Counted from the stretch's first letter, positions 48,861 through 57,123 are shown. The stretch is 64,000 nucleotides of DNA from Companilactobacillus alimentarius DSM 20249 (GCF_002849895.1 NZ_CP018867.1:1364001-1428000), one strand, 5' to 3'. Numbers and translations are program-made. Notes: a model not told the origin generated them from the letters alone.

Positions 48861-49641
48861 CAGAATACTTCTGAAGTCCCTTCCTACTGACAAAAGACAA
48901 AGTAACACCAAATCCAACTATCCAAGTTAATTCCAATAAAGTATTCATCAGCCATGTTTTACCAGTCATTCCTTTAATAAGAACATTAATTGGGAATGAA
49001 CTAAAATACTGAAAAGGTAACCATTGTAAAATACTTTGCCAAAAATCAGGTAATATTGATATAGGAAAATAATATCCAGCCAATAAACTTACTAATACCT
49101 CCTTGACTAGTAGAACAAAAAAGAGATTTTCAAACCAAAAAGCTAGGCTTCCTACTATATAGGAAAATAAGAACCAAAGCACCGTTGCTAAAAATAAACT
49201 AATTAAGAACTGAAAAACAAGGATTATTGAGATCTTACTTTTAGAAATAATTATTATATAAATCCCGCCCATTAAAATTAGAGGAGATAATATAAATAAA
49301 TTGGCCATTCTATCACCAACCATTCTAAAAAAATAATATTTTTGAATAGAAATAGGTTTATGTAAAATATTCGATAATTCACCAGAATGAATATCACTAT
49401 TTAATTCCCAATCAATCGCGTACCAAACAAAAAAATTAATAAAGTTGACCCCCACATAGTAGAGAATTAATTGATTTCGTGAGAACCCGCCCAAAGTCTC
49501 ATCTCCATTTAATATGCTTGACCATAAATAAAACATTATAGAAATTGGAACAAGCGATTGTAACAATAAAATAAAAACACTACTTTTGTTTGAAAGAATC
49601 GACTTCATTGAAAGTTTTATAACCGAAAAATATATCATCAT
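48847..49641 (-). CDS. ABC-2 type exporter permease, first subunit
   Basis: A 264-residue, six-segment permease of the same family as its neighbour, with DIHSGELSNILHKPISIQKY corresponding to the central cytoplasmic motif of the partner. Its start lies two bases after the ATPase gene, so the three genes form one transcription unit. The gene and its neighbours are more AT-rich and use more AAA/ATA codons than the flanking permeases, a hint of separate origin (by eye). Confidence 0.82.
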   Translation of the reverse strand: MMIYFSVIKLSMKSILSNKSSVFILLLQSLVPISIMFYLWSSILNGDETLGGFSRNQLILYYVGVNFINFFVWYAIDWELNSDIHSGELSNILHKPISIQKYYFFRMVGDRMANLFILSPLILMGGIYIIIISKSKISIILVFQFLISLFLATVLWFLFSYIVGSLAFWFENLFFVLLVKEVLVSLLAGYYFPISILPDFWQSILQWLPFQYFSSFPINVLIKGMTGKTWLMNTLLELTWIVGFGVTLSFVSRKGLQKYSDVAG

Positions 49642-49643
49642 TT

Positions 49644-50621
49644 TTAATATCCTTTTGAAAATAATTCAAAAATTACATCATCTAATTTCAAATTATGTAT
49701 TTTAAAATTAGATCCCTCTTGTTCCTTGTTAAGATAGGATAAAGTTTTATCTACCTCATTTTTAGGTACTTTTATAGTAATAGTTGCTTGATCCTGATCT
49801 ACAACTTTTTGATTAATTTTAGAAATTTCAAAAAATTCACTTTTAGTAAAACTAATATATTTATCCCTGCCAAATTTATTCAATAATTTATCGGTCTCTC
49901 CATCCCAAATAATACTTCCCTTATTAACAATTATTAGTCGATTACATATAGTAGAAATATCTTCCATATCGTGCGAAGTGAGAAAAATCGTGATTCCCTC
50001 TTCCCTATTTAACTGGACTATAAACTTACGAATATCTCTTTTGGCTATAACATCTAATCCAATAGTTGGCTCATCAAGGAATAATATTTTAGGTTGAATA
50101 ACAACTCCGGCCAAAAATTCTACTTTCATTCTTTCACCCAAAGATAATTTTCGCGTCTGCACATCTAACTTATTTTCAATTTTCAATAATTTTGCAATTC
50201 TTGCGACTGTTGATTCAAAAACTTTACCATCTATTTCGTAAATTGATTTCAACAATTGTAAATAATCTCTTGGGGTCAAATCTGGGAAAAGCTGAGATCT
50301 ATTTCCCATTACTACAGCTATTGATTTTTTAAATTCTTTTTTTCTTTCAATCGGATCAAAGCCATTAACTACACTATATCCTGAAGAGGGAAATAAAGTC
50401 CCCGTAAGCATTTTAATTGTAGTCGTTTTTCCAGCTCCATTTTGACCTATAAAACCGACACTTTCCCCAGCCGAGATAGAAAATTCTAATGATTTTACAG
50501 CTCTTATTACCCGCTTATCGGGCTTAAACAAAGATTTAATTGCCCCTAAAGTTCCATTACTCCGATTCGTAACTTGGTAATTTTTTGATAAATTATGCAC
50601 CTCAATTATATTATTCGTCAT
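49644..50621 (-). CDS. ABC-2 type exporter ATP-binding protein
   Basis: A 325-residue ATPase: Walker A GQNGAGKTTT, signature LSLGERMKVE (variant LSLGE), Walker B ILFLDEPTIGLD, H-loop LTSHDM, and an about 90-residue C-terminal extension. This long form pairs with DUF990-type permeases. GAGGT precedes the ATG. It starts 25 bases after the small ORF at 50647-50778 and is probably on the same message. Confidence 0.88.
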   Translation of the reverse strand: MTNNIIEVHNLSKNYQVTNRSNGTLGAIKSLFKPDKRVIRAVKSLEFSISAGESVGFIGQNGAGKTTTIKMLTGTLFPSSGYSVVNGFDPIERKKEFKKSIAVVMGNRSQLFPDLTPRDYLQLLKSIYEIDGKVFESTVARIAKLLKIENKLDVQTRKLSLGERMKVEFLAGVVIQPKILFLDEPTIGLDVIAKRDIRKFIVQLNREEGITIFLTSHDMEDISTICNRLIIVNKGSIIWDGETDKLLNKFGRDKYISFTKSEFFEISKINQKVVDQDQATITIKVPKNEVDKTLSYLNKEQEGSNFKIHNLKLDDVIFELFSKGY

Positions 50622-50646
50622 AATACCTCAATCTCTTCGCTTTTTT

Positions 50647-50778
50647 TCAAAATATTAATTTTTTAAGGTCATTTATTCTCTCTACCATTTCCGATAAATC
50701 ACTAGTAGTAAATAATTGAACTTCATCATCTGCAATAGTAATATTAAATTCATTTTCACATAAAAATATCACAGCCAT
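50647..50778 (-). CDS. Unrecognised 43-residue ORF leading the ABC-2 operon
   Basis: Starts MAVIFLCENEFN, has an acidic middle (IADDEVQLF) and an amphipathic helical end (LSEMVERINDLKKLIF). It begins 27 bases after a good - strand promoter and ends 25 bases before the ATPase gene, so it would be the first gene of the transcript. There is no convincing ribosome binding site, no signal sequence and one Cys. It could be a small protein tied to the exporter, a leader or a gene remnant; I do not recognise it. Confidence 0.4.
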   Translation of the reverse strand: MAVIFLCENEFNITIADDEVQLFTTSDLSEMVERINDLKKLIF

Positions 50779-50804
50779 AGTTGCTATTTTTTAATTTTTA
50801 TCTA

Positions 50805-50832
50805 ATTATATTCTAATGTAATAATAATTCAA
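50805..50832 (-). promoter_or_regulatory. Promoter of the ABC-2 operon
   Basis: On the - strand: -35 TTGAAT (50832-50827), 16-base spacer, -10 TATAAT (50810-50805). Transcription would begin close to the small ORF's start codon, leaving a very short leader. Confidence 0.6.
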
Positions 50833-50887
50833 CATTTTTTGTTTTATATTTTAATATAAAGCTATCAGCACGAAGGAAATTAATCAC

Positions 50888-50938
50888 ATGAGAAATCATT
50901 TATTTTACATTAACGATCAATGGAATGGAATTATATAG
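50888..50938 (+). other. 16-codon ORF with ribosome binding site, possible 5' gene remnant
   Basis: AAGGA (50873-50877) stands ten bases before ATG; the frame reads MRNHLFYINDQWNGII and stops. It looks like the beginning of a gene cut off early, or a chance match. No product is claimed. Confidence 0.2.
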
Positions 50939-51013
50939 TCTTTATTTTTAATAATTGTTTACCTATATCATTAGTTTAATTAAAAGATATTTAATTAAAT
51001 CATTCTGAATAGA

Positions 51014-51066
51014 TTGGAAAGTTAGCAACTCAAAATATTCTCCATAAAAGCTAAGGACTGGATATA
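51014..51066. repeat. Imperfect direct repeat, copy B
   Basis: Partner of the repeat at 47860-47915; shared blocks include TTGGAAA, TTAGC, ACTC, AAATATTCT, CCATAAAAG, CTA and GGATATA in the same order. Confidence 0.65.
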
Positions 51067-51085
51067 TAATTTTTTATTACAATGT

Positions 51086-51187
51086 TTATTGCTTAAGGTA
51101 GATTATATACACCACTATTTCTAGAATTAAATAAGCTATAAAAATAATCCATAGTATCCTATCAAAAAAGAATATCGAAAGCAGCAT
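51086..51187 (-). pseudogene. Remnant of a small membrane protein gene
   Basis: A 33-codon frame with two hydrophobic stretches (MLLSIFFFDRILWIIFIAYL, then EIVVYIIYLKQ). The same frame continues upstream for 12 hydrophobic codons to an in-frame TAG and beyond it reads PEFIKIEE. No start codon with a ribosome binding site is present. It is best read as a decayed fragment, possibly related to the ABC-2 insertion; no family recognised. Confidence 0.3.
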
Positions 51188-51261
51188 TACAATAGTACAA
51201 ATTATGTTAACAAGAATACCTATCTATTCTTCAATTTTTATAAATTCAGGGAACTCGTGGC

Positions 51262-51302
51262 AAAAAAAATCGTGTCGATAAAATGAATCTACCAACACGA
51301 TT
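51262..51302 (-). terminator. Terminator of permease copy 2
   Basis: AATCGTGT and ACACGATT form the stem over a 19-base loop; on the - strand it is followed by eight T residues. Confidence 0.8.
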
Positions 51303-51355
51303 AAATCTAAGCTCGATTTTTTATTTATTACCACTTGAATAGTTAAGTACTTTAA

Positions 51356-52978
51356 CTATGCTTCTTTTAGATTATATTCTTTCCAACCAAAAGCAATTAC
51401 TAGAGCAATTCCAACTACACTGATAATTATGATAGAAACAATATTATGTTCATAATTCGAACCACCTAGTGCTAGGTCTCCAATAATAGTAGCGGCTAAG
51501 GCAACTAATATTCCAGTCCACTGCAAGCGTGTGAAGGCTGAACCAGTAGTACTTCTAACTTCACGACGTGTTACATATGGTAAGAGAACACCTAGACCAA
51601 TCAAGACAATGATGGCGACAAAATTGATGATCAATTCATACCACCAAGTTGGAGAAGCAAACTGAACGTCTTGAGGTCCAATCCCAAAGATGGTTGCTAC
51701 GGCAGTGATGATCAGACACCACCAACCGACTGCTAGAGCTAATTTATCATTTTTAATATAGACATAATCAGATGGGAACTTTTGACTATCTTGTCTAATT
51801 TTAATAAAGGCAAAGAAAATCCAGCAAGTAACACCTGGTGAAATAATCCCGTTCAAGTTTAAGAGCCAGTTGAATATATCATTCATACTTGGTAAGAAAA
51901 TACCTAGTAACATGATAAAGGCACTCAAACCACAAGTTAATAGATAACCATTAACTGGTAAACCGTTAGAATTAGTTTTACGTAAAACTTTAGGCATATA
52001 TTTAGCACCAGTATCTGAAATTAACATTCTAGTCATCGCATCAAGCAACACAGCTAACAAGGCTGCTAGGTAAAATACTTCAGTCCAGGCAAAGATATAC
52101 ATTAAGGTATTACCCATATGATATTGCTTACCTAAGGCTTGGAAGGCATAGTAAGAACCATTCATCTTCAAGTCATTTGGTAAGTTGAATCCATCAAAGA
52201 AAACACCCAATGAAAATGATCCAAAGATGGTTAAGAAGGCCGTCATAACGGCTAACATAATCATAGCTTTAGGGAATTCACGTTTGGGATGGCGCATTTT
52301 TGTAACGAAAGGTGCAATCAATTCAGCACCATTAACTGCATAAATCAACAAACCGATCGTCGTTAGATAATGTAAATCAAACTTCGGAACGATTGTATGC
52401 CAATTCATCGGTTGTGTAGCAATATGACCACCAGCAGCTAGTCCAGCAAAGGTCATTAAGACAAATAGTACCGTCATACCAAACATAGCGATACCACCGA
52501 TAGTACTCAAAACTTCAAGCGAACGTTTGAAACGTGATTGAACAAAGATAAAGACAATAAAAGTTACTAAGGTCCAAAAAGCAAACCAGCCATTTGACAT
52601 CTGCGTTTGCATTTTAGCATTACCATTGTAGGCCCAACCTAGACCAACAACGATTGAATTAGCTGTATCGACCACGTAAGGGATCGAAGCGGCCCAATAA
52701 GTCCACGCAGTAAAGTAACCTAAGAATTCGCCACTAGTACCACGAACCCATGAAGTAAGTCCCCCACCTTCATGATTAAAAACTGATCCTAATTGACCCA
52801 CCATTAATGAATATGGAATAACATATAAAAATAGCATGATAACCCAAGAGGTAATAACACCCATACCTTGGTTTTGAAAATTATAAGTTAAATCATCAAA
52901 ACCAATTACGGTAACAAAATCCATTAAGGCAAGAATAGGCCAGCTTATATAATTCTTTTTTGGTTCCAAATCTTCCAT
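51356..52978 (-). CDS. APC family amino-acid permease, glutamate:GABA antiporter-like (copy 2)
   Basis: A 540-residue, about 12-segment permease, paralogous to the one at 46050 over its whole length (YISWPILALMDFVTVIGFDD, GGGLTSWVRGTSGEFLGYF). Differences cluster in loops, e.g. the C-terminal third. A cre-like box lies 77 bases upstream. No decarboxylase is encoded nearby. The two copies flank the ABC-2 cassette in the same orientation, which fits a tandem duplication later separated by insertion. Confidence 0.82.
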   Translation of the reverse strand: MEDLEPKKNYISWPILALMDFVTVIGFDDLTYNFQNQGMGVITSWVIMLFLYVIPYSLMVGQLGSVFNHEGGGLTSWVRGTSGEFLGYFTAWTYWAASIPYVVDTANSIVVGLGWAYNGNAKMQTQMSNGWFAFWTLVTFIVFIFVQSRFKRSLEVLSTIGGIAMFGMTVLFVLMTFAGLAAGGHIATQPMNWHTIVPKFDLHYLTTIGLLIYAVNGAELIAPFVTKMRHPKREFPKAMIMLAVMTAFLTIFGSFSLGVFFDGFNLPNDLKMNGSYYAFQALGKQYHMGNTLMYIFAWTEVFYLAALLAVLLDAMTRMLISDTGAKYMPKVLRKTNSNGLPVNGYLLTCGLSAFIMLLGIFLPSMNDIFNWLLNLNGIISPGVTCWIFFAFIKIRQDSQKFPSDYVYIKNDKLALAVGWWCLIITAVATIFGIGPQDVQFASPTWWYELIINFVAIIVLIGLGVLLPYVTRREVRSTTGSAFTRLQWTGILVALAATIIGDLALGGSNYEHNIVSIIIISVVGIALVIAFGWKEYNLKEA

Positions 52979-53054
52979 AATAAGCTCCTATAATTTATAC
53001 ATATATTTAACACAAGTTTATATTTTACTCTTTTGAATTGATATACATAGAGTC

Positions 53055-53068
53055 TGAAATCGTTTTCT
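53055..53068. promoter_or_regulatory. cre-like box upstream of permease copy 2
   Basis: TGAAATCGTTTTCT matches TGNAANCGNWNNCW at every defined position. It lies between the permease start and the end of the upstream tetR gene. Confidence 0.45.
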
Positions 53069-53084
53069 TAAAGAAATTCTTCAA

Positions 53085-53639
53085 TTATTTATCGACTTCG
53101 ATTGTTGAAATTAGCAATTTGTCAGCCAAATTAGACAATTTAGTAATATCAAAATTCTTGTTACGCATTGCAGTATGCAAAACGCCGACCATGCCCCAAC
53201 AACAATAATTTAAAATATACTCAGCTTCAATCTGATTGGAAAAAGGAATCACTCGCTTGCCGTTCGTAACGGTCAATTGAATTAATTTTTGCATCAATTC
53301 TGAGTCCGGATTACGACACAAAACGCCAATCATTTTTTGATTATCCTCGATATAGGACATAGCAACTTTAAAGAATTGGGGACCAATGGCACTTTCATCA
53401 TTTGGAGGTTCAAACTCCTCTAGTATTTCAGAAAAATGATGCATTACATAGTCTTCCGTTTTATGAAGCAAATCATAAATATCTTCATAGTGCAGATAAA
53501 ATGTTCGACGATTAATATCAGCTTTGTCGGTAATCTTTTGAATCGTTATCTCTTTAATTGGCATAACTGACATTAAATCAATAAAATTTTCACGGATAGA
53601 CTTCTGTGTACGTCTAGTACGGCGATCATTTTCATTCAT
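53085..53639 (-). CDS. TetR family regulator, HrtR-like by position
   Basis: A 184-residue regulator with helix-turn-helix EITIQKITDKADINRRTFYLHY and a helical sensor domain. ATG 53639 follows AAAGGAGGG; the longer frame from 53660 reads through that site. It is divergent to an HrtB/HrtA-like ABC pair, the same arrangement as hrtR-hrtBA of lactococci where the repressor senses heme. Heme sensing here is inference. Confidence 0.85.
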   Translation of the reverse strand: MNENDRRTRRTQKSIRENFIDLMSVMPIKEITIQKITDKADINRRTFYLHYEDIYDLLHKTEDYVMHHFSEILEEFEPPNDESAIGPQFFKVAMSYIEDNQKMIGVLCRNPDSELMQKLIQLTVTNGKRVIPFSNQIEAEYILNYCCWGMVGVLHTAMRNKNFDITKLSNLADKLLISTIEVDK

Positions 53640-53709
53640 TTTGAACCCTCCTTTAACCACAATTTAGTACTTTGTGTGTATTAAGACACGGATCTCTTAA
53701 GTCTGTTTA

Positions 53710-53738
53710 TTGTTCACATAGCACTTTCTTAATATTAT
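53710..53738 (+). promoter_or_regulatory. Promoter of the HrtB/HrtA-like operon
   Basis: -35 TTGTTC (53710-53715), 17-base spacer, -10 TATTAT (53733-53738), 28 bases before the start codon with AAGGAGG between. A GTGT(8)ACAC inverted repeat around 53680-53695 is a possible operator. Confidence 0.5.
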
Positions 53739-53766
53739 AAGTCCATAAGTCAAGGAGGAACACACA

Positions 53767-54819
53767 ATGTATTTAACTTTAAAAGAAATTAGACACGATA
53801 AATGGAAATTCACTGCTTTGGGCTTGATCATCTTCTTAATCGTTTTTCTAGTTCTCTTCATTACTGGATTAGCCAACGGCTTGGCTAATGACAGTGGTTC
53901 AGCCATTAAAGAGACACCTGCTAAAACCTTCATTCTCCAAAAAGGGTCGCAAGCTCGACTCAACCGATCCAATTTATCTACAAAAGATTGGCAAAAATTT
54001 CAAGACAAGTATCATAATGCCGCTACAAAATTGAGTATCGCTCAAATGACGATTCAAAGAAAAAATAACGCTAGTAAGAAAACTGATATTGCTTACTTCA
54101 TCACCAATCAAAACAGTTTTCTTACCCCTAAAGCTGTTAAAAAGACAACTGGAAACGAAGTCTATGTCAGCAAGAAATTAGAGACAGATGGCTACAAGGT
54201 CGGTGACAGTTTCAAAGATTCAAACAGTAATAAAACTTTCAAAATAGCGGGCTTCACTAACAACGAATCCTATTCGCATTCACCTGTCATCTATTTAAAC
54301 AATCGCCAAGCTACAGATATTTTACCTGACTCCAATAGTTTCAATACTATTGCCTTAAAAAAAGGTCTATCTAAGAAATCTGGCTATCAGGTTATCACTA
54401 ACCAAACTCTTATTGACAACATCCCTGGTTATTCGGCTGAACAAAGTTCGCTTTACTTGATGATTGGTTTTCTATACTTAATTTCATTATTCGTTCTAGC
54501 GGTTTTCTTCTACATCATTAACTTACAAAAAATCAGCGATTTCGGAACGCTCAAGGCTTTGGGTACAAAAACCAGTTATCTAGTCGGACATGTTCTAACT
54601 GAAATGGGACTATTATCGCTAGGTGGAATCCTTGCCTCATTTTTAGTAACTTACTTAATCAAACTCAAGATGCCTGCCTCAATGCCTTTCAGTCTCAATT
54701 TAACTACGTTATTAGGAACTGGAGTACTATTTCTCGTCATTGCCCTTATCAGTGCACTTTTGTCACTTATTAAGGTGGTCAAAGTAGACCCTATCAATGC
54801 TATTGGAGGTAACAATTAA
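53767..54819 (+). CDS. ABC exporter permease, HrtB/DevC-like (FtsX type)
   Basis: A 350-residue permease: one N-terminal membrane helix (17-37), an extracellular domain (about 40-225) and three C-terminal helices with the FtsX motif KISDFGTLKALGTKTSYL. Four helices and this length match HrtB, the heme efflux permease, and related MacB-type permeases. AAGGAGG supports the ATG. Its stop overlaps the ATPase start (TAATG). The heme link rests on gene order and family likeness only. Confidence 0.75.
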   Translation: MYLTLKEIRHDKWKFTALGLIIFLIVFLVLFITGLANGLANDSGSAIKETPAKTFILQKGSQARLNRSNLSTKDWQKFQDKYHNAATKLSIAQMTIQRKNNASKKTDIAYFITNQNSFLTPKAVKKTTGNEVYVSKKLETDGYKVGDSFKDSNSNKTFKIAGFTNNESYSHSPVIYLNNRQATDILPDSNSFNTIALKKGLSKKSGYQVITNQTLIDNIPGYSAEQSSLYLMIGFLYLISLFVLAVFFYIINLQKISDFGTLKALGTKTSYLVGHVLTEMGLLSLGGILASFLVTYLIKLKMPASMPFSLNLTTLLGTGVLFLVIALISALLSLIKVVKVDPINAIGGNN

Positions 54820-55487
54820 TGTCAGTCTTAGAATTAAAAAATATTATTAAAAATTATCCTGATGGACAAAATATCAACGAAGTCTTAAAAGATATTTCTT
54901 TTCAAGTCAAAAAAGGCGAGTTTGCGGCTATCATTGGACCTAGTGGTGCTGGTAAAAGTACCTTATTGACCATCATGGGAGCTTTACTTTCACCTAGTTC
55001 TGGAAGTGTCTTGTTGAATAATCAAGATATTAGTCAACTATCCAAAAAGAAACAAACACAAATTCGTTTGAATGAGATTGGCTTTATTTTCCAAAATGCT
55101 GATTTGATTCCTTACTTAAAAATCTCCGAACAATTACAATTCATTCAAAAGATTTCTAACAAAAAACCAACTGATGCCTCCGCTATCCTCAAACAACTAG
55201 GACTGGGGCACCGTTTAAATAGCTATCCCAATGCTTTGTCTGGTGGAGAAAAACAACGTGTTGCTATTGCTCGCGCCTTTATCAATCAACCTGACTTGAT
55301 TCTAGCTGACGAACCGACTGCTAGTCTGGATTCAAAAAGAGGACATGAAGTTGTTCAAATCATTCAAGAAAGGGTTCATAAGCAAAACAAAGCTGCCGTA
55401 ATGGTAACCCACGATGAACGTGTCCTCGACTTAGTTGATACGATCTGGCAAATTGAGGATGGTAAGTTAAGAAAAGTAAATCAGTAG
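54819..55487 (+). CDS. ABC exporter ATP-binding protein, HrtA-like
   Basis: A 222-residue ATPase: Walker A GPSGAGKST, signature LSGGEKQRVA, Walker B LILADEPTASLD, H-loop VTHDE. It belongs to the MacB/LolD/HrtA group that partners FtsX-type permeases, and is co-translated with the gene before it. The operon's terminator stem is interrupted by an insertion sequence. Confidence 0.82.
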   Translation: MSVLELKNIIKNYPDGQNINEVLKDISFQVKKGEFAAIIGPSGAGKSTLLTIMGALLSPSSGSVLLNNQDISQLSKKKQTQIRLNEIGFIFQNADLIPYLKISEQLQFIQKISNKKPTDASAILKQLGLGHRLNSYPNALSGGEKQRVAIARAFINQPDLILADEPTASLDSKRGHEVVQIIQERVHKQNKAAVMVTHDERVLDLVDTIWQIEDGKLRKVNQ

Positions 55488-55603
55488 TGATAGATTTCGA
55501 AATGACCATCTAAATCAAACATTAAGATACCTTTTTTTAAACACAAAATACCACGTCATAGCATGTAAAGTGCAACACAAAAGTTAGACAAAATTGAATA
55601 TTG

Positions 55604-56515
55604 TTAAGCTGATAAGGCATGTTCCCTGTATTCGCGGGGAGTCATGCCTTTTGTTTTTCTTGAGATGCGTCGATTGTTAAACCAATCGACGTACTCCTTA
55701 GAAAGTTTCCTAAATTCTTTCATATCTTTACAAGGTGGAAATCCATTGAGACATTCTGTTTTGAATAGATGAAAGAAACTTTCGATTGGCGCATTGTCGA
55801 GACAATTTCCTTTGCGAGACATGCTCTGTATAAATCCATCTTCAGAAAGCCTATCAGTATAATAATTTAGTTGATAATGCCAGCCTTGATCTGAATGTAT
55901 CACTGGGTTGCTTCCTTTAGGTATAACTGTCGTTAATTCATTTAATGTATCCATAATTAATTTACTATTGCGACTATTACTTACTTGGAACGCTAGAACT
56001 TCTTTGCTTGCCTCGTCGGTAATTGCGGAAACATAAGCCCATTCGTTATCCCTTAAACGAACTTGTGTGACATCTGTATGCAGGACTTTAAAGGGCTCAG
56101 TTTCATTAAACTGTTGATGTAAAATGTTGTGTGCGACCTTTCCAACAGTTCCTTTATATGAGGAATACTTTCCATTTTTATGACGATTATAAAGATTTAC
56201 TTGAACATTTAACTCATTCATCAAGCGACGAGCTACGGCATCTGCTATGTGAACATCTAGTTTAATTAATCCTTCTTGTACGCGACGATAACCGTAGGTT
56301 AGGCGTCCACGACATTTTCCACTTTCAGTAATTTTTAATATTTCAGTTTTTATATCTTTGTACTTATCTACATGATTTTTGATACGTTTACGCTCATCAT
56401 GGTAAGTGGCCTTTTTAAGTCCAATGGCCTTAAGAATATCGCCTATCTTATACCGTTCTGCTTTTGGAAGAGACTCTTGTTCTACCCTGATCTGATCAAC
56501 TATTTGTGTTTTTTT
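55604..56515 (-). CDS. IS3-family transposase OrfB (catalytic part, reached by -1 frameshift)
   Basis: The frame is open from the slippery A-run to the stop at 55604, about 303 residues. The catalytic triad is visible: LHTDVTQVR (D), VIHSDQGWHYQ (D) and NAPIESFFHLFKTE (E, then K/R spacing). The N-terminal HTH_21-like part includes RLTYGYRRVQ. Frame begins inside orfA without its own start codon near the front, so the active product is the OrfAB fusion of about 476 residues. Confidence 0.88.
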   Translation of the reverse strand, partial: KKTQIVDQIRVEQESLPKAERYKIGDILKAIGLKKATYHDERKRIKNHVDKYKDIKTEILKITESGKCRGRLTYGYRRVQEGLIKLDVHIADAVARRLMNELNVQVNLYNRHKNGKYSSYKGTVGKVAHNILHQQFNETEPFKVLHTDVTQVRLRDNEWAYVSAITDEASKEVLAFQVSNSRNSKLIMDTLNELTTVIPKGSNPVIHSDQGWHYQLNYYTDRLSEDGFIQSMSRKGNCLDNAPIESFFHLFKTECLNGFPPCKDMKEFRKLSKEYVDWFNNRRISRKTKGMTPREYREHALSA

Positions 56516-57033
56516 GCGTCCTTTGAAGTTCCGAACAGGGTCATTGATTTTTTTAAAATATCATTCTCCAACTTTGTGTCATATAATTCTTGATTCTTCT
56601 TTGCGAGTTCCTCGCGAAGTTGATCTAATTCATTCTTGTTTATTAAATGACGTAATTTCTTTTTATCATTTTTCACTTTGGATTTTCTGCCTTTCGGATG
56701 AGACTTCAAGGCTTCTATGCCATGTTTATTGAATGCCGTTCTCCAGGAACTAATCTGACACTTGTTAACATCAAATCTGGCGGATACTTCAGCTAAAGTT
56801 TCATCATGAGTTTGATAGTAGTTTATCACATCAATTTTAAATTCAGCTGAAAAGCTCCGTTTAGTTTTTTTTCGCTTAAGCGAGTCTACGCCGCTTAAGC
56901 GATATTTTTGAATCCAGAAACTGACTTGCCGTTTAGGTAAATTATGTTTCTCTGAGAGACTTTGCATGCTGGTTCTACCTTGGAGGTATTCACCAACAAC
57001 CTCTGCCTTTAATTTTGAACTGTATTTAACCAT
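56500..57033 (-). CDS. IS3-family transposase OrfA (DNA-binding part)
   Basis: A 177-residue protein with two helix-turn-helix units (SLSEKHNLPKRQVSFWIQKY; VSARFDVNKCQISSWRTAF) and a C-terminal leucine-zipper-like stretch, as in the IS150 group. Near its end GCAAAAAAAC (A-run 56509-56515) is a -1 slippery site giving the OrfAB transposase; OrfA alone usually acts as inhibitor. Confidence 0.88.
   Translation of the reverse strand: MVKYSSKLKAEVVGEYLQGRTSMQSLSEKHNLPKRQVSFWIQKYRLSGVDSLKRKKTKRSFSAEFKIDVINYYQTHDETLAEVSARFDVNKCQISSWRTAFNKHGIEALKSHPKGRKSKVKNDKKKLRHLINKNELDQLREELAKKNQELYDTKLENDILKKSMTLFGTSKDAKKHK
56509..56515 (-). other. Programmed -1 frameshift site
   Basis: Seven A residues (- strand) are read as AAA AAA in the orfA frame; slipping back one base continues into the orfB frame (ACA CAA ATA). 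Heptameric A-runs are the standard frameshift signal of IS3 elements. Confidence 0.75.
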
Positions 57034-57123
57034 ATAAAAAGCGCTCCATAACTGTTAGATTTCTTGTCTAACAATTATGAAGCACTTTAATGTATTTCGC
57101 ATACTATAACGTGGTATTTTTTA

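Larger units (their letters stand above)
50779..51355. other. 577-base intergenic region between the small ORF and permease copy 2
   Basis: Very AT-rich. It holds the promoter of the ABC-2 operon, a 16-codon ORF with a plausible ribosome binding site on the + strand (50888-50938), the second copy of the direct repeat, a membrane-protein-like ORF remnant (51086-51187 plus upstream codons) and the terminator of permease copy 2. It looks like a decayed insertion zone. Confidence 0.55.
55566..57089 (-). mobile_element. Complete IS3-family insertion sequence, IS150-type, 1524 bp
   Basis: Terminal inverted repeats start TAAAGTGC at 55566 and end GCACTTTA at 57089; over 28 positions about 22 match, including the inner block GTTAGACAA. 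The element is flanked by ATG direct repeats (55563-55565 and 57090-57092), a 3-base target duplication normal for this family. It carries orfA and orfB overlapping in the -1 frame. All expected parts are intact, so it may still move. Confidence 0.9.
55545..57122. terminator. Rho-independent terminator split by an IS3 element
   Basis: Left arm 55545-55565 (AATACCACGTCATAGCATG) pairs with right arm 57099-57122 (CGCATACTATAACGTGGTATT then T-run). Removing the IS and one ATG copy rebuilds one stem with two single mismatches and a short TATTT-type loop. It lay between the convergent hrtBA-like operon and the deoR gene. Confidence 0.8.

Noticed and set aside
50647..50778. RiPP precursor or lanthipeptide for the ABC-2 exporter
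   Set aside because: There is no double-Gly leader, no Ser/Thr/Cys-rich core and no modification enzyme nearby, so I kept it as an unknown small ORF only.
46050..52978. Glutamate-decarboxylase acid-resistance locus
   Set aside because: Two GadC-like permeases are present, but no gadB-type decarboxylase is encoded in the window, so this name would overstate the evidence.
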